This document shows positions 25,919 through 35,233 of a DNA stretch of 64,000 bases, piece by piece (the first letter of the stretch is position 1; the number at the start of each line of letters is the position of its first letter). Under the pieces are notes generated by a model that searched no databases, had not been told where the DNA came from, and worked only from the letters and a program-made list of their open reading frames with translations. The position numbers and the translations under genes were made by a program. Source of the stretch: an uncultured Campylobacter sp. (GTDB lineage Bacteria > Campylobacterota > Campylobacteria > Campylobacterales > Campylobacteraceae); assembly GCA_934728065.1 (NCBI GenBank), contig CAKVDW010000008.1:1-64000 (forward strand), read 5' to 3'.

Positions 25919-27238
25919 TTACAAAATGTATCTCGCTAAATCTTTGTTTTCGATAATGCCTTTGAGTTTGTCCTCTACCATTGCTTTATCCACGACAAAT
26001 TCTTTGTTCGCAAAGCTGTCAGCCTCAAAACTCAAATCTTCAAGCAATTTTTCGATGATGGTGTGCAAACGCCTTGCGCCTATGTCTTGCATTTCAGCAT
26101 TTGCCACGCTTGCTATGCGAGCGATTTCGCGCACGGCTTCATCGTCAAATTTAAGCTCTAATTTCTCAGTGGCTAAAAGCTCTTTATACTGCTTTAAGAG
26201 TGAGTTTTTAGGCTGAGTAAGGATTTGATACAAAGCCTCATCATCAAGGCTGTCAAGCTCCACACGCAAAGGAAAACGCCCTTGAAGCTCAGGGATTAAG
26301 TCGCTTGGCTTGCTAAGATGAAAAGCACCAGCGGCGATAAACAAAATATAATCGGTTTTAAGCGTGCCGATTTTGGTTTGCACGCTGCTGCCCTCGACTA
26401 TGGGGAGCAAATCGCGCTGCACGCCCTCTTTGCTTGGGTCTTGGCGGTTTGAGTTGCCACTTGCTACTGCGACTTTGTCGATTTCATCGATGAAGATTAT
26501 GCCCTCATTTTCAGCCCGCCTTAAAGCCTCGCTTTTTATGCTCTCCATATCAAGGATTTTCTCGCTAGCCTCGCTTTTTAGGGCGTTTTTGGCGTCTTTG
26601 ATTTTCATTTCTTTTTTGACTTTTTTGCTTCCCACGCCGATTACCTTGACTATGTCTTGCATTGCGCCCATTTCAGGCGGTAAATTTGGGTTTGTGTCAA
26701 ACATACTTTGAGCGATTTCTATCTCTATCATACTCTCGTCCAAATCCCCATTTTTAAGGCGCGTGCGCATTTTAGCAAGTGAGTTTTTATACTCTTCTTG
26801 CTTTTCATCGCTCACACCCTTTGGCAAGGGTGGCAAGAGCTTTTCTAAAATCTTATTTTCGATGAATTCATCGATTTTATCTTTGTTTTTTTCTCTTTGC
26901 TCCCTTTTTACAAGGCTTAAAGCGGCATTTGCTAAATCCCGCACCATACTTTCCACATCGCGCCCCACAAAGCCTACTTCTGTGTATTTGCTCGCCTCCA
27001 CTTTGACAAAGGGCAAGCCTAGCATTTTAGACAGCCTTCTGGCGATTTCAGTTTTGCCAACGCCTGTTGAGCCTATCATTAGGATATTTTTGGGGGTTAT
27101 GTCATCTTGCAATTCTTTGCTCAACTGCATTCGGCGGTAGCGGTTGCGCAAGGCTATGGCGATGACTTTTTTTGCGTTTTTTTGCCCGATGACATAATCA
27201 TCAAGGAATTTTACTATCTCTTTTGGTGTTAAATTCAT
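25919..27238 (-). CDS. hslU: HslU, ATPase subunit of the HslUV protease
   Basis: An AAA+ unfoldase of 439 residues. The frame is open further upstream, but the family start is [19 protein letters not shown], which begins at 27238 and overlaps the hslV stop by four bases. Seen: Walker [10 protein letters not shown], pore motif GYVG-like GFVGRD, Walker [10 protein letters not shown], sensor segment [12 protein letters not shown], and the C-terminal ARYIL tail that docks into HslV. It unfolds cytoplasmic substrates for HslV. Confidence 0.95.
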   Translation of the reverse strand: MNLTPKEIVKFLDDYVIGQKNAKKVIAIALRNRYRRMQLSKELQDDITPKNILMIGSTGVGKTEIARRLSKMLGLPFVKVEASKYTEVGFVGRDVESMVRDLANAALSLVKREQREKNKDKIDEFIENKILEKLLPPLPKGVSDEKQEEYKNSLAKMRTRLKNGDLDESMIEIEIAQSMFDTNPNLPPEMGAMQDIVKVIGVGSKKVKKEMKIKDAKNALKSEASEKILDMESIKSEALRRAENEGIIFIDEIDKVAVASGNSNRQDPSKEGVQRDLLPIVEGSSVQTKIGTLKTDYILFIAAGAFHLSKPSDLIPELQGRFPLRVELDSLDDEALYQILTQPKNSLLKQYKELLATEKLELKFDDEAVREIARIASVANAEMQDIGARRLHTIIEKLLEDLSFEADSFANKEFVVDKAMVEDKLKGIIENKDLARYIL

Positions 27239-27780
27239 TCTTTTGCGTCCTCTATGACATAGGTTTTTATGTTTGTGTTGGTGTAAATGCAAATTTCGCC
27301 AGCAATCTGCAAACTCTCTTTGACTAAAATTTCTTCGTCCAAATCGCTGTGCTTTGCGAGTGCGCGTGCGGCTGAAAGGGCGAAATTCCCGCCACTTCCT
27401 ATGGCTGCTATCTTGCCATCTTCTGGCTCTACGACATCGCCTGTGCCTGAAAGCAAGAAAATGTGCTGTCTGTCAAGGACTAGCATCATCGCTTCGAGCT
27501 TTCGCAAATACTTATCCTTGCGCCACTCTTTTGAAAAATCAATCGCGGCTTTGAGTAAATCGCCCTTTGAGCTTGATAAAAGTTTTTCAAACATATCAAA
27601 AAGGTTAAAAGCATCAGCCGTGCTGCCCGCAAAGCCCGCTAGCACCTTGCCTCCGTCTAGCTTGCGGATTTTCACCGCGTTGCCTTTAAGCACGGTGTTG
27701 CCAAAGCTTACTTGCCCGTCTCCGCCGATGACGGATTTGTTTTTGCCCTTGTAGGCTAAAATCGTGGTTGCGTGAAACAT
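27235..27780 (-). CDS. hslV: HslV, peptidase subunit of the HslUV protease
   Basis: A 181-residue proteasome-like peptidase. It begins [12 protein letters not shown]; the active-site Thr follows a short propeptide MFHA. It also has [26 protein letters not shown] and [16 protein letters not shown]. It forms dodecamers that degrade proteins fed by HslU. The overlap with hslU (ATGA) indicates coupling; rplI is upstream across a 200-base low-complexity gap. Confidence 0.95.
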   Translation of the reverse strand: MFHATTILAYKGKNKSVIGGDGQVSFGNTVLKGNAVKIRKLDGGKVLAGFAGSTADAFNLFDMFEKLLSSSKGDLLKAAIDFSKEWRKDKYLRKLEAMMLVLDRQHIFLLSGTGDVVEPEDGKIAAIGSGGNFALSAARALAKHSDLDEEILVKESLQIAGEICIYTNTNIKTYVIEDAKE

Positions 27781-27794
27781 TTTTTCTCCATTTG

Positions 27795-27970
27795 TTCTTT
27801 TAAATTTGTGCGTTTTTTGGCATTAAGGGCGCGAAATTCAGCTTTAAATTCACCTTTTTGGCTGAATTTAGCCTTAAATTTAGCCAAAATTTAAAGCAAA
27901 GGCTTAAATTTTGCTTTAAATTTAGCACAAAATTCACATTTTTAGCTAAATTTAAATTTTCAAAGCTCGC
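27795..27970. repeat. AT-rich low-complexity spacer with repeated TAAATTYAGC-like units
   Basis: Between rplI and hslV the sequence repeats imperfect units such as GCTTTAAATTCA, GCCTTAAATTTAGCC and GCTTTAAATTTAGC on both orientations. It can be translated as a Leu/Asn/Lys-rich string on the minus strand, but this has no ribosome site and biased composition, so I do not call a gene. Confidence 0.5.
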
Positions 27971-27981
27971 TAAATTCATAC

Positions 27982-28431
27982 TCACACGCCCTCGCCTTGA
28001 ACTAAAAGCGTGAAATTTGCGTGTATGCCGTGTCCTAACTTCACGCTTATGTCATAACTTCCTGTGGCTTTGATGGTGTCGATTTCAAAGCTGCGTTTGT
28101 CAAGCTCTATGCCTGTTTGCGCCTTTAAGGCTGTGGCGATTTCGTCCTTTGTAACGCCTCCAAAAAGTGCGCCGTTCGCGCCAAGTGGCTTTGTGATTTT
28201 CACTTGCTTTTTAGCTAACTCCGCTTTTAACGCCTCTAAATTCGCCATTTCAAAGCGCAACTGCTCGGCTTTTTGCCTTTGCTCTGCCTCATACTTTCGC
28301 AAAACCTCAGTAGTAGCGGCTTTTGCAAAACCTTTGGCGATGAGAAAATTTTGCCCGTAGCCGTCTTTGACTTCCTTTACTTCGCCTGCCTTGCCAAGTG
28401 CCTTGACATCTTTGATGAGTAAAACTTTCAT
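27982..28431 (-). CDS. rplI: 50S ribosomal protein L9
   Basis: A 149-residue L9. The family start MKVLLIKDVKALGKAGEVKEVKDGYGQNFLI is at 28431, two codons inside the open frame. The N-terminal globular domain, long connecting helix (about 45-80) and C-terminal domain are complete. The ATGAAAGTTTTA start follows AAAAGGAT. Binds 23S rRNA at the base of the L1 stalk. Confidence 0.95.
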   Translation of the reverse strand: MKVLLIKDVKALGKAGEVKEVKDGYGQNFLIAKGFAKAATTEVLRKYEAEQRQKAEQLRFEMANLEALKAELAKKQVKITKPLGANGALFGGVTKDEIATALKAQTGIELDKRSFEIDTIKATGSYDISVKLGHGIHANFTLLVQGEGV

Positions 28432-28525
28432 ACACAAATCCTTTTTAAAATGTGTATTGTAGCAAATTTGCGTTAAGATTTATCTAATCAGATTTTTAAA
28501 TTTTTAACTCTTTTAAAAATTTTTT

Positions 28526-29914
28526 TTATCCCATACCTGCGTGGCGATACTCTTCTGGGTGGTCAAGGGCGTAGCGGAATTTATCCATATCGATTTGCTT
28601 GTCCCAAACGGCGACTATCAAAGCCGCCACGCTGTTGCCGCACAAATTTCCTACCGCGCGCATTTCGCTCATAAATTTATCAACCCCCAAAAGCACCGAT
28701 ATAGCAGCCACAGGCAGCACCTCCGCAAGTGTAGCGCCCGCTCCGTTGTTTGCCTCAGCGATATACATACTTCCCAAAGCCCCAAGCGTGCTACCAAGCA
28801 CTATAAAGCCACTTCCTGTAACGCCCACTGCACCTTTGCTTGCTATCATCAAAACTATCAAAATGCTTATCTCGTGGGACAAAGACAAATTCACGCCAAA
28901 GGCTTGCGCTAAAAAGATAAGGCTCATCGCTAGGTAAATGTTGGTGCAATCAAGATTAAAGCTATATCCTGTTGGCAGCACCAGCCCCACAGTCGCCTTT
29001 GAAAGCCCAGCCTTTTCAAGCTTTCGCATCAGTGGTGCAAGCGCGCTTTCGCTCGAACTTGTCGCAAAGACGATTAAAACTTCACGGGCGATAAAGCGCA
29101 TAAATTTAAAGATATTCACCTTTACAGCGTAGCAAATCACGCCCAAAACCCCAAAGATAAAGATAAGACAAGCTATGAGCATCACCAAAAGCAAGTAGCC
29201 TAAATTCACAAGCGAGCCAAGCCCGTATTGAGCGACTAAGAACGCCATCGCCGAAAAGGCAGCCACAGGGCTAAAATACATAACGATTTGCAGGATTTTA
29301 AAGACGAAATTTTGCAGCAGCTCAAACACCTTGCGAAAGGACTGCTTGTCCTCCGTGCGAAGCAAAGAGATGATGATAGCCGTGCAAATGGCAAGGACAA
29401 GCACTTGTAGGGTTTTTCCCTGAGAAAAAGGCGTGATAATATCCGTTGGCATCGCATCTTTTAAAATGTGCATTATCTCGCTGCTCGCACTCAGCTCGAT
29501 TTGCGCTGTGGTAAATTGCGCTACGCTCGCACTATCCACTTGCGATGGGTCTAGGTGCATACCAGCTCCCGGTTTCATCACATTTGGCACGATGATACCC
29601 ACAGCCAAAGCCAGAGTAGAGACGATTTCAAAATAAATCACAGCTTTTGCGCCTATGCTGCCGACTTTTTTAAGGCTTTCTAGGCTAATAATGCCTAAAA
29701 CAAGGGTTACAAAGATGATGGGACCGATGAGAATTTTCAAAGCCTTGATGAAATAATCCACGCCCGGCTTGCTCGCTAGTGCTAAATCCTTGTTGATAAG
29801 TCCGAGCAAAACGCCAGCAACGATACCCACAATCACCCAAAAAGCAAGGCTTGTAAGCATAGTTTTGTAAAAGGGTGGCTTGTTTTCTTTAATACTTTGA
29901 CTTAAGGTTTGCAA
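28526..29914 (-). CDS. dctA: dicarboxylate/cation symporter (DctA-type)
   Basis: A 462-residue DAACS-family protein: hydrophobic throughout, with a serine-rich motif ATSSSESALAPL, the LPTGYSFNLDCTNIYLAMSLIFLA segment and GVTGSGFIVLGSTL. These are the substrate- and sodium/proton-binding hairpins of the family. It imports C4-dicarboxylates, such as succinate, fumarate and aspartate, a major carbon source for Campylobacter. AAGGAG precedes ATG. In C. jejuni dctA also lies near a phosphate permease gene, as here across a TonB receptor. Confidence 0.85.
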   Translation of the reverse strand: MQTLSQSIKENKPPFYKTMLTSLAFWVIVGIVAGVLLGLINKDLALASKPGVDYFIKALKILIGPIIFVTLVLGIISLESLKKVGSIGAKAVIYFEIVSTLALAVGIIVPNVMKPGAGMHLDPSQVDSASVAQFTTAQIELSASSEIMHILKDAMPTDIITPFSQGKTLQVLVLAICTAIIISLLRTEDKQSFRKVFELLQNFVFKILQIVMYFSPVAAFSAMAFLVAQYGLGSLVNLGYLLLVMLIACLIFIFGVLGVICYAVKVNIFKFMRFIAREVLIVFATSSSESALAPLMRKLEKAGLSKATVGLVLPTGYSFNLDCTNIYLAMSLIFLAQAFGVNLSLSHEISILIVLMIASKGAVGVTGSGFIVLGSTLGALGSMYIAEANNGAGATLAEVLPVAAISVLLGVDKFMSEMRAVGNLCGNSVAALIVAVWDKQIDMDKFRYALDHPEEYRHAGMG

Positions 29915-30017
29915 GAGTTCTCCTTAAAATTAAAACAAGATATGATAGCATAAAAGAGCTTAAAATTTGAATAAATTTTTAATATTTTTTAAATTTATCG
30001 AGAGTAAATTTATAGCA

Positions 30018-30299
30018 CTAAATAGAATTTCGGTTATCCCTTAAGGCATTAAAAATGTTAGCAAACATTTCTTTTGTGAAGTCTTTTAAGTCTTTGTCTG
30101 TTTTGCTTTTTTGGTGAAGTGTTACCATAATTTTTTGGTCTATTTTTTTAATTTGCTCAATGAGGGTCCTATCATCATTATCATCTAAATCAGAAAATAA
30201 GCTTCTAAGCTGTGTTCCTAATTCTCTATAAACATCCTCCATAATGTCAGGATATATCGAAGCGATATGCCTAATAACAGGCGTTACGGACAAGGGCAT
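30018..30299 (-). CDS. small cytoplasmic protein of unknown function
   Basis: A 93-residue soluble, helical protein (IMEDVYRELGTQLRSLFSDLDDND; LIEQIKKIDQKIMVTLHQK) with no export signal. AAGGAAG lies 7 bases before ATG. It sits alone between dctA and the tRNA pair. Not recognised; conserved-looking composition supports a real gene. Confidence 0.5.
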   Translation of the reverse strand: MPLSVTPVIRHIASIYPDIMEDVYRELGTQLRSLFSDLDDNDDRTLIEQIKKIDQKIMVTLHQKSKTDKDLKDFTKEMFANIFNALRDNRNSI

Positions 30300-30414
30300 T
30301 GATAAAACTTCCTTTAGCTTGTTTTGGGCATATTTTATGATAAGAAAAAGCTTGCCCTTTGAGAATGTAAAGCAAGAAAAGTTCCAAAAATTTTGAAAGT
30401 TATTTTGTGAGTTT

Positions 30415-30490
30415 TGGTTGCGAAGGGGAGATTTGAACTCCCGACCTTCGGGTTATGAGCCCGACGAGCTAACCACTGCTCTACTTCGCG
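30415..30490 (-). tRNA. initiator tRNA-fMet (anticodon CAT)
   Basis: On the minus strand it begins CGCGAAG and ends ...CTTCGCAACCA. The first base pair is a C-A mismatch (C1-A72), the hallmark of initiator tRNA, and the anticodon stem has GGG/CCC (TCGGGCTCATAACCCGA). CCA is encoded. Confidence 0.92.
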
Positions 30491-30502
30491 ATAAACTTAA
30501 AA

Positions 30503-30577
30503 TGGATGGGGAGGAGGGATTCGAACCCCCGAATGACAGGACCAAAACCTGTTGCCTTACCGCTTGGCGACACCCCA
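30503..30577 (-). tRNA. tRNA-Gln (anticodon TTG)
   Basis: Minus strand TGGGGTGTCGCCAAGCGG..., anticodon loop with TTG, T-loop TTCGAAT, CCA encoded. A 12-base gap separates it from tRNA-fMet, so they are one transcript. Confidence 0.92.
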
Positions 30578-30787
30578 ACAAGATTTTTATGAAATGTGAT
30601 TATAGTCAAATTTAGATTAATTGTCAATGAAAATTTAAATGTTTATAAGTAATTTAAGCTCAATTTTGCAAAATTAAATCCAACTTGCTTTTATTTAGGC
30701 AAATTTTTATGCAAGATTGAAATTTTATATTTTTTTAAATTATTTTAGAATTTCAAATTTTTAAGCTTATAATTTGAAAATATATAT

Positions 30788-30793
30788 TATAAT
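30788..30793 (+). promoter_or_regulatory. -10 box of the TonB-dependent receptor gene
   Basis: TATAAT 28 bases before the ATG at 30822, within a very AT-rich stretch. No convincing Fur box seen, so iron control cannot be claimed. Confidence 0.5.
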
Positions 30794-30821
30794 CTATATT
30801 TTATATTAAGGATTATGATTT

Positions 30822-33394
30822 ATGAAAAATAATATTATTTTTTGTATTTTTTTATCAAGTTTGTGTTTGGCTGATGAAAATGAAATAAAAAGCTATGAGC
30901 TTGAACCATCGGTCATTGAAGCAAATCTTTTCCCTTATCAAAATGGAGAGTCAATCAACCAAGAACAGCTTTTAAGCATCCCAGCAGGTAATGGCGATAT
31001 CACAAGCATTTTAAAGATGCTTCCTAATGTGCAATTTGACAACAAACAGTTTAATTCTCAAAGTCCCGGTGAAATCGACCCTGCAAATATTTCTATAAGT
31101 GGGGGACTTTTTTATCAAAATTCTTTTGTGCTTGATGGAATGAGTATGAATAATGATTTAACAGGTGGAGTTGGCTTTTCTACCACAGGTGATTCATACA
31201 ATAATGATTACACGCCAGCAGAACAAAGAGGCTTTAAAGGTCGCTCACAAGGGCTTAATATTGACACTTCCTTGCTTGAAAGCATAAAAGTGCAAGATTC
31301 TAATATAGGTGCAAGTTATGGAGGCTTTACGGGTGGAGTTGTAGAAGCTATTACAAAAAGGGCTGAAAAGGATTTTGGTGCGAATTTATCATACCAAATT
31401 TCACAAGGCAATGCAAATGATGGCGCATTTTCGCTCACTCGTTATCATATTTATGGGGATAAAAGCAATTTTTTAAATTCAAATTTAGGTGCAAATCAGC
31501 CCAAATTCGTAAAACACAATTTTCGCTCATCTTTTGAAAGTAAGATAAACGACAAATTAGGCGTTATTGCGAGTTTTACAACTATGCAAAGCGTAATCCC
31601 ACGCAAAAACCCACAGAGTATGGACGAAAATTCACAAGAAGTGGTGTATAAAGATAAAAAAGAATTAAGGCAAAATTATAATCTTTTTCTTAAAACACAC
31701 TATCAAGCCACAGATGAAACGCTTTTAGAGACTCAATATGCCTTTATGCCTCAATTTAACAGATATTTTGACAGTGAGGCAAAAGACTCAGACACCACCA
31801 TAAAAACAGGCGGACACCAAATAGGAGCAAAGGCTTTATCAAGCAATGCTTTAGGCTTTTTTACCGCTCAAGGTGCTGTGAATTTTTTTGAAGAATCTCG
31901 CCGCAGCAAAAAAGCAATCCAAAAACGCTGGGAGTATTCAGCGACTAAAAATTGGGGCAACAGCACAGGTTCATCTTGGGAGGGTGGTTATGGCGATGAG
32001 GATATGAAACAAAATGAGCTTGATTTAAAATTTACGCAAAGTATCACACCTTATATGAATGAAAATTTTGAAAATCTTATTCATTTTGGAGCTGAATTTG
32101 GCTACACAAAGGCATTTTTTCACAGGCTTAAAGACTCTTATACTGCACTTACAGCTGATAACACGCTTGTTAAAAACGATTGTATAGATGAGTTTTGTTA
32201 TTTTAACCCTGCTACAAATGAGGGGCAGTATTTTATGATGTTACACAAATATAAGGCTGGCAAGTTTTCACTTGACAGCACGACTTTGGCTTTTTTTACT
32301 GAAGATGAACTAAAGTTTGATTTGGGAGAGTTTGGGGATATTAATGCTCGTTTGGGCTTGAGAATGGATTATGACACTTATATGTCAAAAGCTCCCATTG
32401 CACCGCGTTTGGCTTTAAATTATAAATTAGCTTGGGGGGGGGGGGGATTAAAAAAAAATTCAACACAGCTTTTAATTTTGGAGCAAATCGCTACTATGGG
32501 CGAAATTTATTTTCATACCGTTTAAGCGATGGTTTGGGTGCTTTAGAGGAAGTGTTTTTTAGAGGCGATGTGCAAACAGCCTTTGATGAAAATGCTCTCA
32601 TTTCAACAGGTCAAAACACCACAAATTTCAAAAAAATCAAAATCCCTTATGATGATGAATTAAGTGCTGGCATTACGCAAGAAATTGGCTTATTAAATTT
32701 AAGCACTAAATACATTCACCGCTTTGGCAAGGACCAAATTCGCCGCACCTGCATTTTGGACGAAAAGGGTGAATGCCCAACAACACCCATTTATACTTAT
32801 GATAACAACGGCAAAAGCAACAGCGATATATTCACTGTGAGTTTTACAAATTCTACTCCTCTTCGCTTTAATTTTATAGAGCATTATTTTAGTCTTGCTT
32901 ATGATTACACTTATACAAAAAGAACTTATAATGACTATTCGCAAGATTATAATCCAGCAGCTACTGATAATTATGTCATATATAACGGTAAGCTTACAAG
33001 GATTAGTGAGCTTAATGTAAGTAATTTTGCTCGCCCACATACCTTTCGTTTTGGCACTATGCACCAATTTAAACTCGGCAAGACAAATTATTTAATCAAC
33101 AATTTCTTTAGATACAGAAGTGCTTATAAAACCACGGTTTCAATGGGCGGTGCTGGTTCTAAAGACAATCCTTACATTTATGAGGATACACGCATAGGAG
33201 GAAATTTTACTTGGGATATGAGACTTGGCTTTGATATAAGCGTTAAAAAAGATAGAAGTTTTTATGCTAATGTAGATATTTTCAATGTCCTTGATAAAAC
33301 AGCGCTTACAATTTATAATAACAGCAAATCAAATCCAACACTTACTTACGAGCTGGGGCGACAGTTTTGGCTACAAGTTGGATATAAATATTAG
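30822..33394 (+). pseudogene. TonB-dependent outer-membrane receptor, phase-variable, OFF at a G13 tract
   Basis: Signal peptide (IIFCIFLSSLCLA), then a plug domain (ITSILKMLPNVQFDN, FVLDGMSMNND, VVEAITKRA) and a 22-strand-type barrel ending ELGRQFWLQVGYKY with the terminal aromatic residue. The frame from 30822 stops at 32525 just after a run of 13 G at 32434-32446. The rest of the barrel lies in another frame (open through 33394). Adding one G or removing two joins them into about 857 residues. A nearby A9 run (32450-32458) could also slip. It looks like a contingency gene for uptake of an iron complex, other metal or cofactor, currently OFF. A consensus or assembly error in the G run is the alternative. 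The N-terminal TonB box is not obvious. Confidence 0.8.
32434..32446 (+). repeat. G13 homopolymeric tract (phase-variation site)
   Basis: Thirteen consecutive G inside the receptor gene. Campylobacter varies such tracts by slipped-strand mispairing. With 13 G the frame is broken; 11 or 14 G would restore it. Confidence 0.85.
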
Positions 33395-33550
33395 CTTTTA
33401 TGTTGATTTTGGCAAGTTTTAATAATAAATTCATCTTTATCGTTGTTAAACGAGCAAAATATCTCAAATTTTAAAACATTAAACAATAAAACATTTTAGC
33501 TTTTTTAAACCATATAGTTAAATTTAAGATAAATGTAAGCTTTACTAATA

Positions 33551-33556
33551 TATAAT
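33551..33556 (+). promoter_or_regulatory. -10 box upstream of pit
   Basis: TATAAT with T/A-rich upstream sequence, 148 bases before the pit ATG and 27 bases before the small open frame at 33583. Confidence 0.4.
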
Positions 33557-33582
33557 TGATACACTAAAAAGGGGATTAAATT

Positions 33583-33642
33583 ATGTTAAAACTTAGCTTA
33601 AACACCTTTTTAAATGTATTTTACGGTGATGTATTGTGTTGA
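33583..33642 (+). CDS. possible 19-residue leader peptide upstream of pit
   Basis: ATG preceded by AAAAGGGGAT with good spacing, encoding MLKLSLNTFLNVFYGDVLC then TGA. It sits on the likely leader of the phosphate permease transcript, 61 bases ahead of pit. The strong ribosome site is the only support; length and lack of family make it uncertain. Confidence 0.25.
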   Translation: MLKLSLNTFLNVFYGDVLC

Positions 33643-33703
33643 TTGCATTAAGGCATCATAATAAATCGTAAAATAATAAATTCTTAATCAAAGAGGAGAA
33701 ATT

Positions 33704-35233
33704 ATGCTTAGAGAAAACTCCGTTGCTTTTTTTGTTTTTGTTATTACCGCAGCTTGTTTTTATATATGGGGCTATTATTATGTGCCAAACAACCACTGGA
33801 TACTCTTTATTTTAGCGAGTGTTTTTGGCATTTTTATGGCGTTTAATATAGGCGGAAATGATGTTGCTAATGCCTTTGGCACAAGCGTTGGAGCAAAAAC
33901 TGTTACTATAAAACAAGCTCTTATCATCGCAGCTGTATTTGAGCTTAGTGGTGCTGTATTTGCTGGTGGAGAGGTAACAAAGACCATAAGAAGCGGTATA
34001 GTTATTTTTCCTGATGATTTAAATCCTATGCTTTTAGTCATCATAATGCTTTCAGCTCTTTTAAGCTCTGGGGTTTGGATATTTGTAGCGACAAAAAAAG
34101 GCTTACCTGTTTCTACTACGCATAGCATAGTTGGAGGCATAGTTGGAGCAAGTGTTACTATGGGAGCTTTGCAATTTAGCGGTGCTGCAACACTTTCTAT
34201 GGTAAATTGGGGCGAGATAGGTAAGATAGTTTTAAGCTGGGTTCTTTCGCCACTTTTAGGTGGGGTTGCTTCTTATCTCATTTTTGCTTATATACACAAA
34301 AAGATTTTGCATCCATCAGGTCATCTTGGTGAACAACTTAAAAAGATTAAAAAAGATAAAAAAGAATTTAAAGAGGAATTTTTCTCAAATATCAAACAAA
34401 TGCCACAAAGCGAGCAGATAAAAGAACTTAGTGCCATAGTTTTAGATGATGAGGAAGAAAAAGAAAACAGCTTTTATAAGAAAAAGATGAAAGAATATAA
34501 AGAAAAAGAAAAAGAGCTTGATGTTTTTGCGGAGGCTAAAAAACACATACCTTTGGTTGGTTGTGTAGGAGCTATAATCATCGCTTCTATGCTTTTATTT
34601 AAGGGGCTTGATAAAGTAAGCACGCTGAGTTTGGCGCAAAATATTTGGATAGTGTTTATCATAGGCATACTTACTTATATAGTTACTTACGCTGTGGTTA
34701 CCATAGTTCGCAAGACAGAACTTAACAAAACCATAGACAGAATTTTTTCTTGGTTTCAAATTTTTACCGCATCAGCTTTTGCCTTTTCACACGGAGCAAA
34801 TGACATTGCTAACGCACTTGGACCATTTGCAGCAATTTTAGATGTCTTTAAAAATGGCATTATTAACCCAAGTGCGCCCGTGCCTTTTGCCGTAATGATT
34901 ATGTTTGGTGTATCACTTGTTGTGGGACTTTGGTTTTTGGGTAAAGAAGTCATCGCTACTGTGGGTTCAAAATTAGCCGAAATTCGTCCAACTACAGGCT
35001 TTAGTGCTGAACTTGGAGCAAGTATAGTTATTTTATTAGCCACACAGCTTGGAATTCCTGTAAGCTCAACACATATTTTAATCGGAGCGATTTTGGGGAT
35101 AGGCATTTACAATCACAATGCAAATTGGAAAATGATGAAGCCTATCGGCTTGGCGTGGATTATCACTCTACCAGCTGCAGCTGTGCTTTCTAGCATAAGC
35201 TTCTTAATATTTAAGTTTCTTTTGGAGTTATAA
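33704..35233 (+). CDS. pit: inorganic phosphate permease (PiT family)
   Basis: A 509-residue inner-membrane transporter with the two PiT signature repeats: FNIGGNDVANAFGTSVGAK near residue 50 and FSHGANDIANALGPFAA near residue 365. A hydrophilic cytoplasmic loop rich in Lys/Glu (about 200-280) divides the two halves. Cotransports phosphate with protons or sodium. AGAGGAG precedes ATG. Its 3' end overlaps the convergent Fe-S gene by 23 bases. Confidence 0.9.
   Translation: MLRENSVAFFVFVITAACFYIWGYYYVPNNHWILFILASVFGIFMAFNIGGNDVANAFGTSVGAKTVTIKQALIIAAVFELSGAVFAGGEVTKTIRSGIVIFPDDLNPMLLVIIMLSALLSSGVWIFVATKKGLPVSTTHSIVGGIVGASVTMGALQFSGAATLSMVNWGEIGKIVLSWVLSPLLGGVASYLIFAYIHKKILHPSGHLGEQLKKIKKDKKEFKEEFFSNIKQMPQSEQIKELSAIVLDDEEEKENSFYKKKMKEYKEKEKELDVFAEAKKHIPLVGCVGAIIIASMLLFKGLDKVSTLSLAQNIWIVFIIGILTYIVTYAVVTIVRKTELNKTIDRIFSWFQIFTASAFAFSHGANDIANALGPFAAILDVFKNGIINPSAPVPFAVMIMFGVSLVVGLWFLGKEVIATVGSKLAEIRPTTGFSAELGASIVILLATQLGIPVSSTHILIGAILGIGIYNHNANWKMMKPIGLAWIITLPAAAVLSSISFLIFKFLLEL

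Larger units (their letters stand above)
33395..33703. other. 309-base intergenic region before the phosphate permease
   Basis: AT-rich. It contains TATAAT at 33551-33556 and a 19-codon open frame (33583-33642). No hairpin terminator for the receptor gene is obvious. Confidence 0.5.

Noticed and set aside
27800..27985. 61-codon open frame on the - strand between rplI and hslV
   Set aside because: Low-complexity Leu/Asn/Lys string made by AT-rich repeats; no ribosome site.
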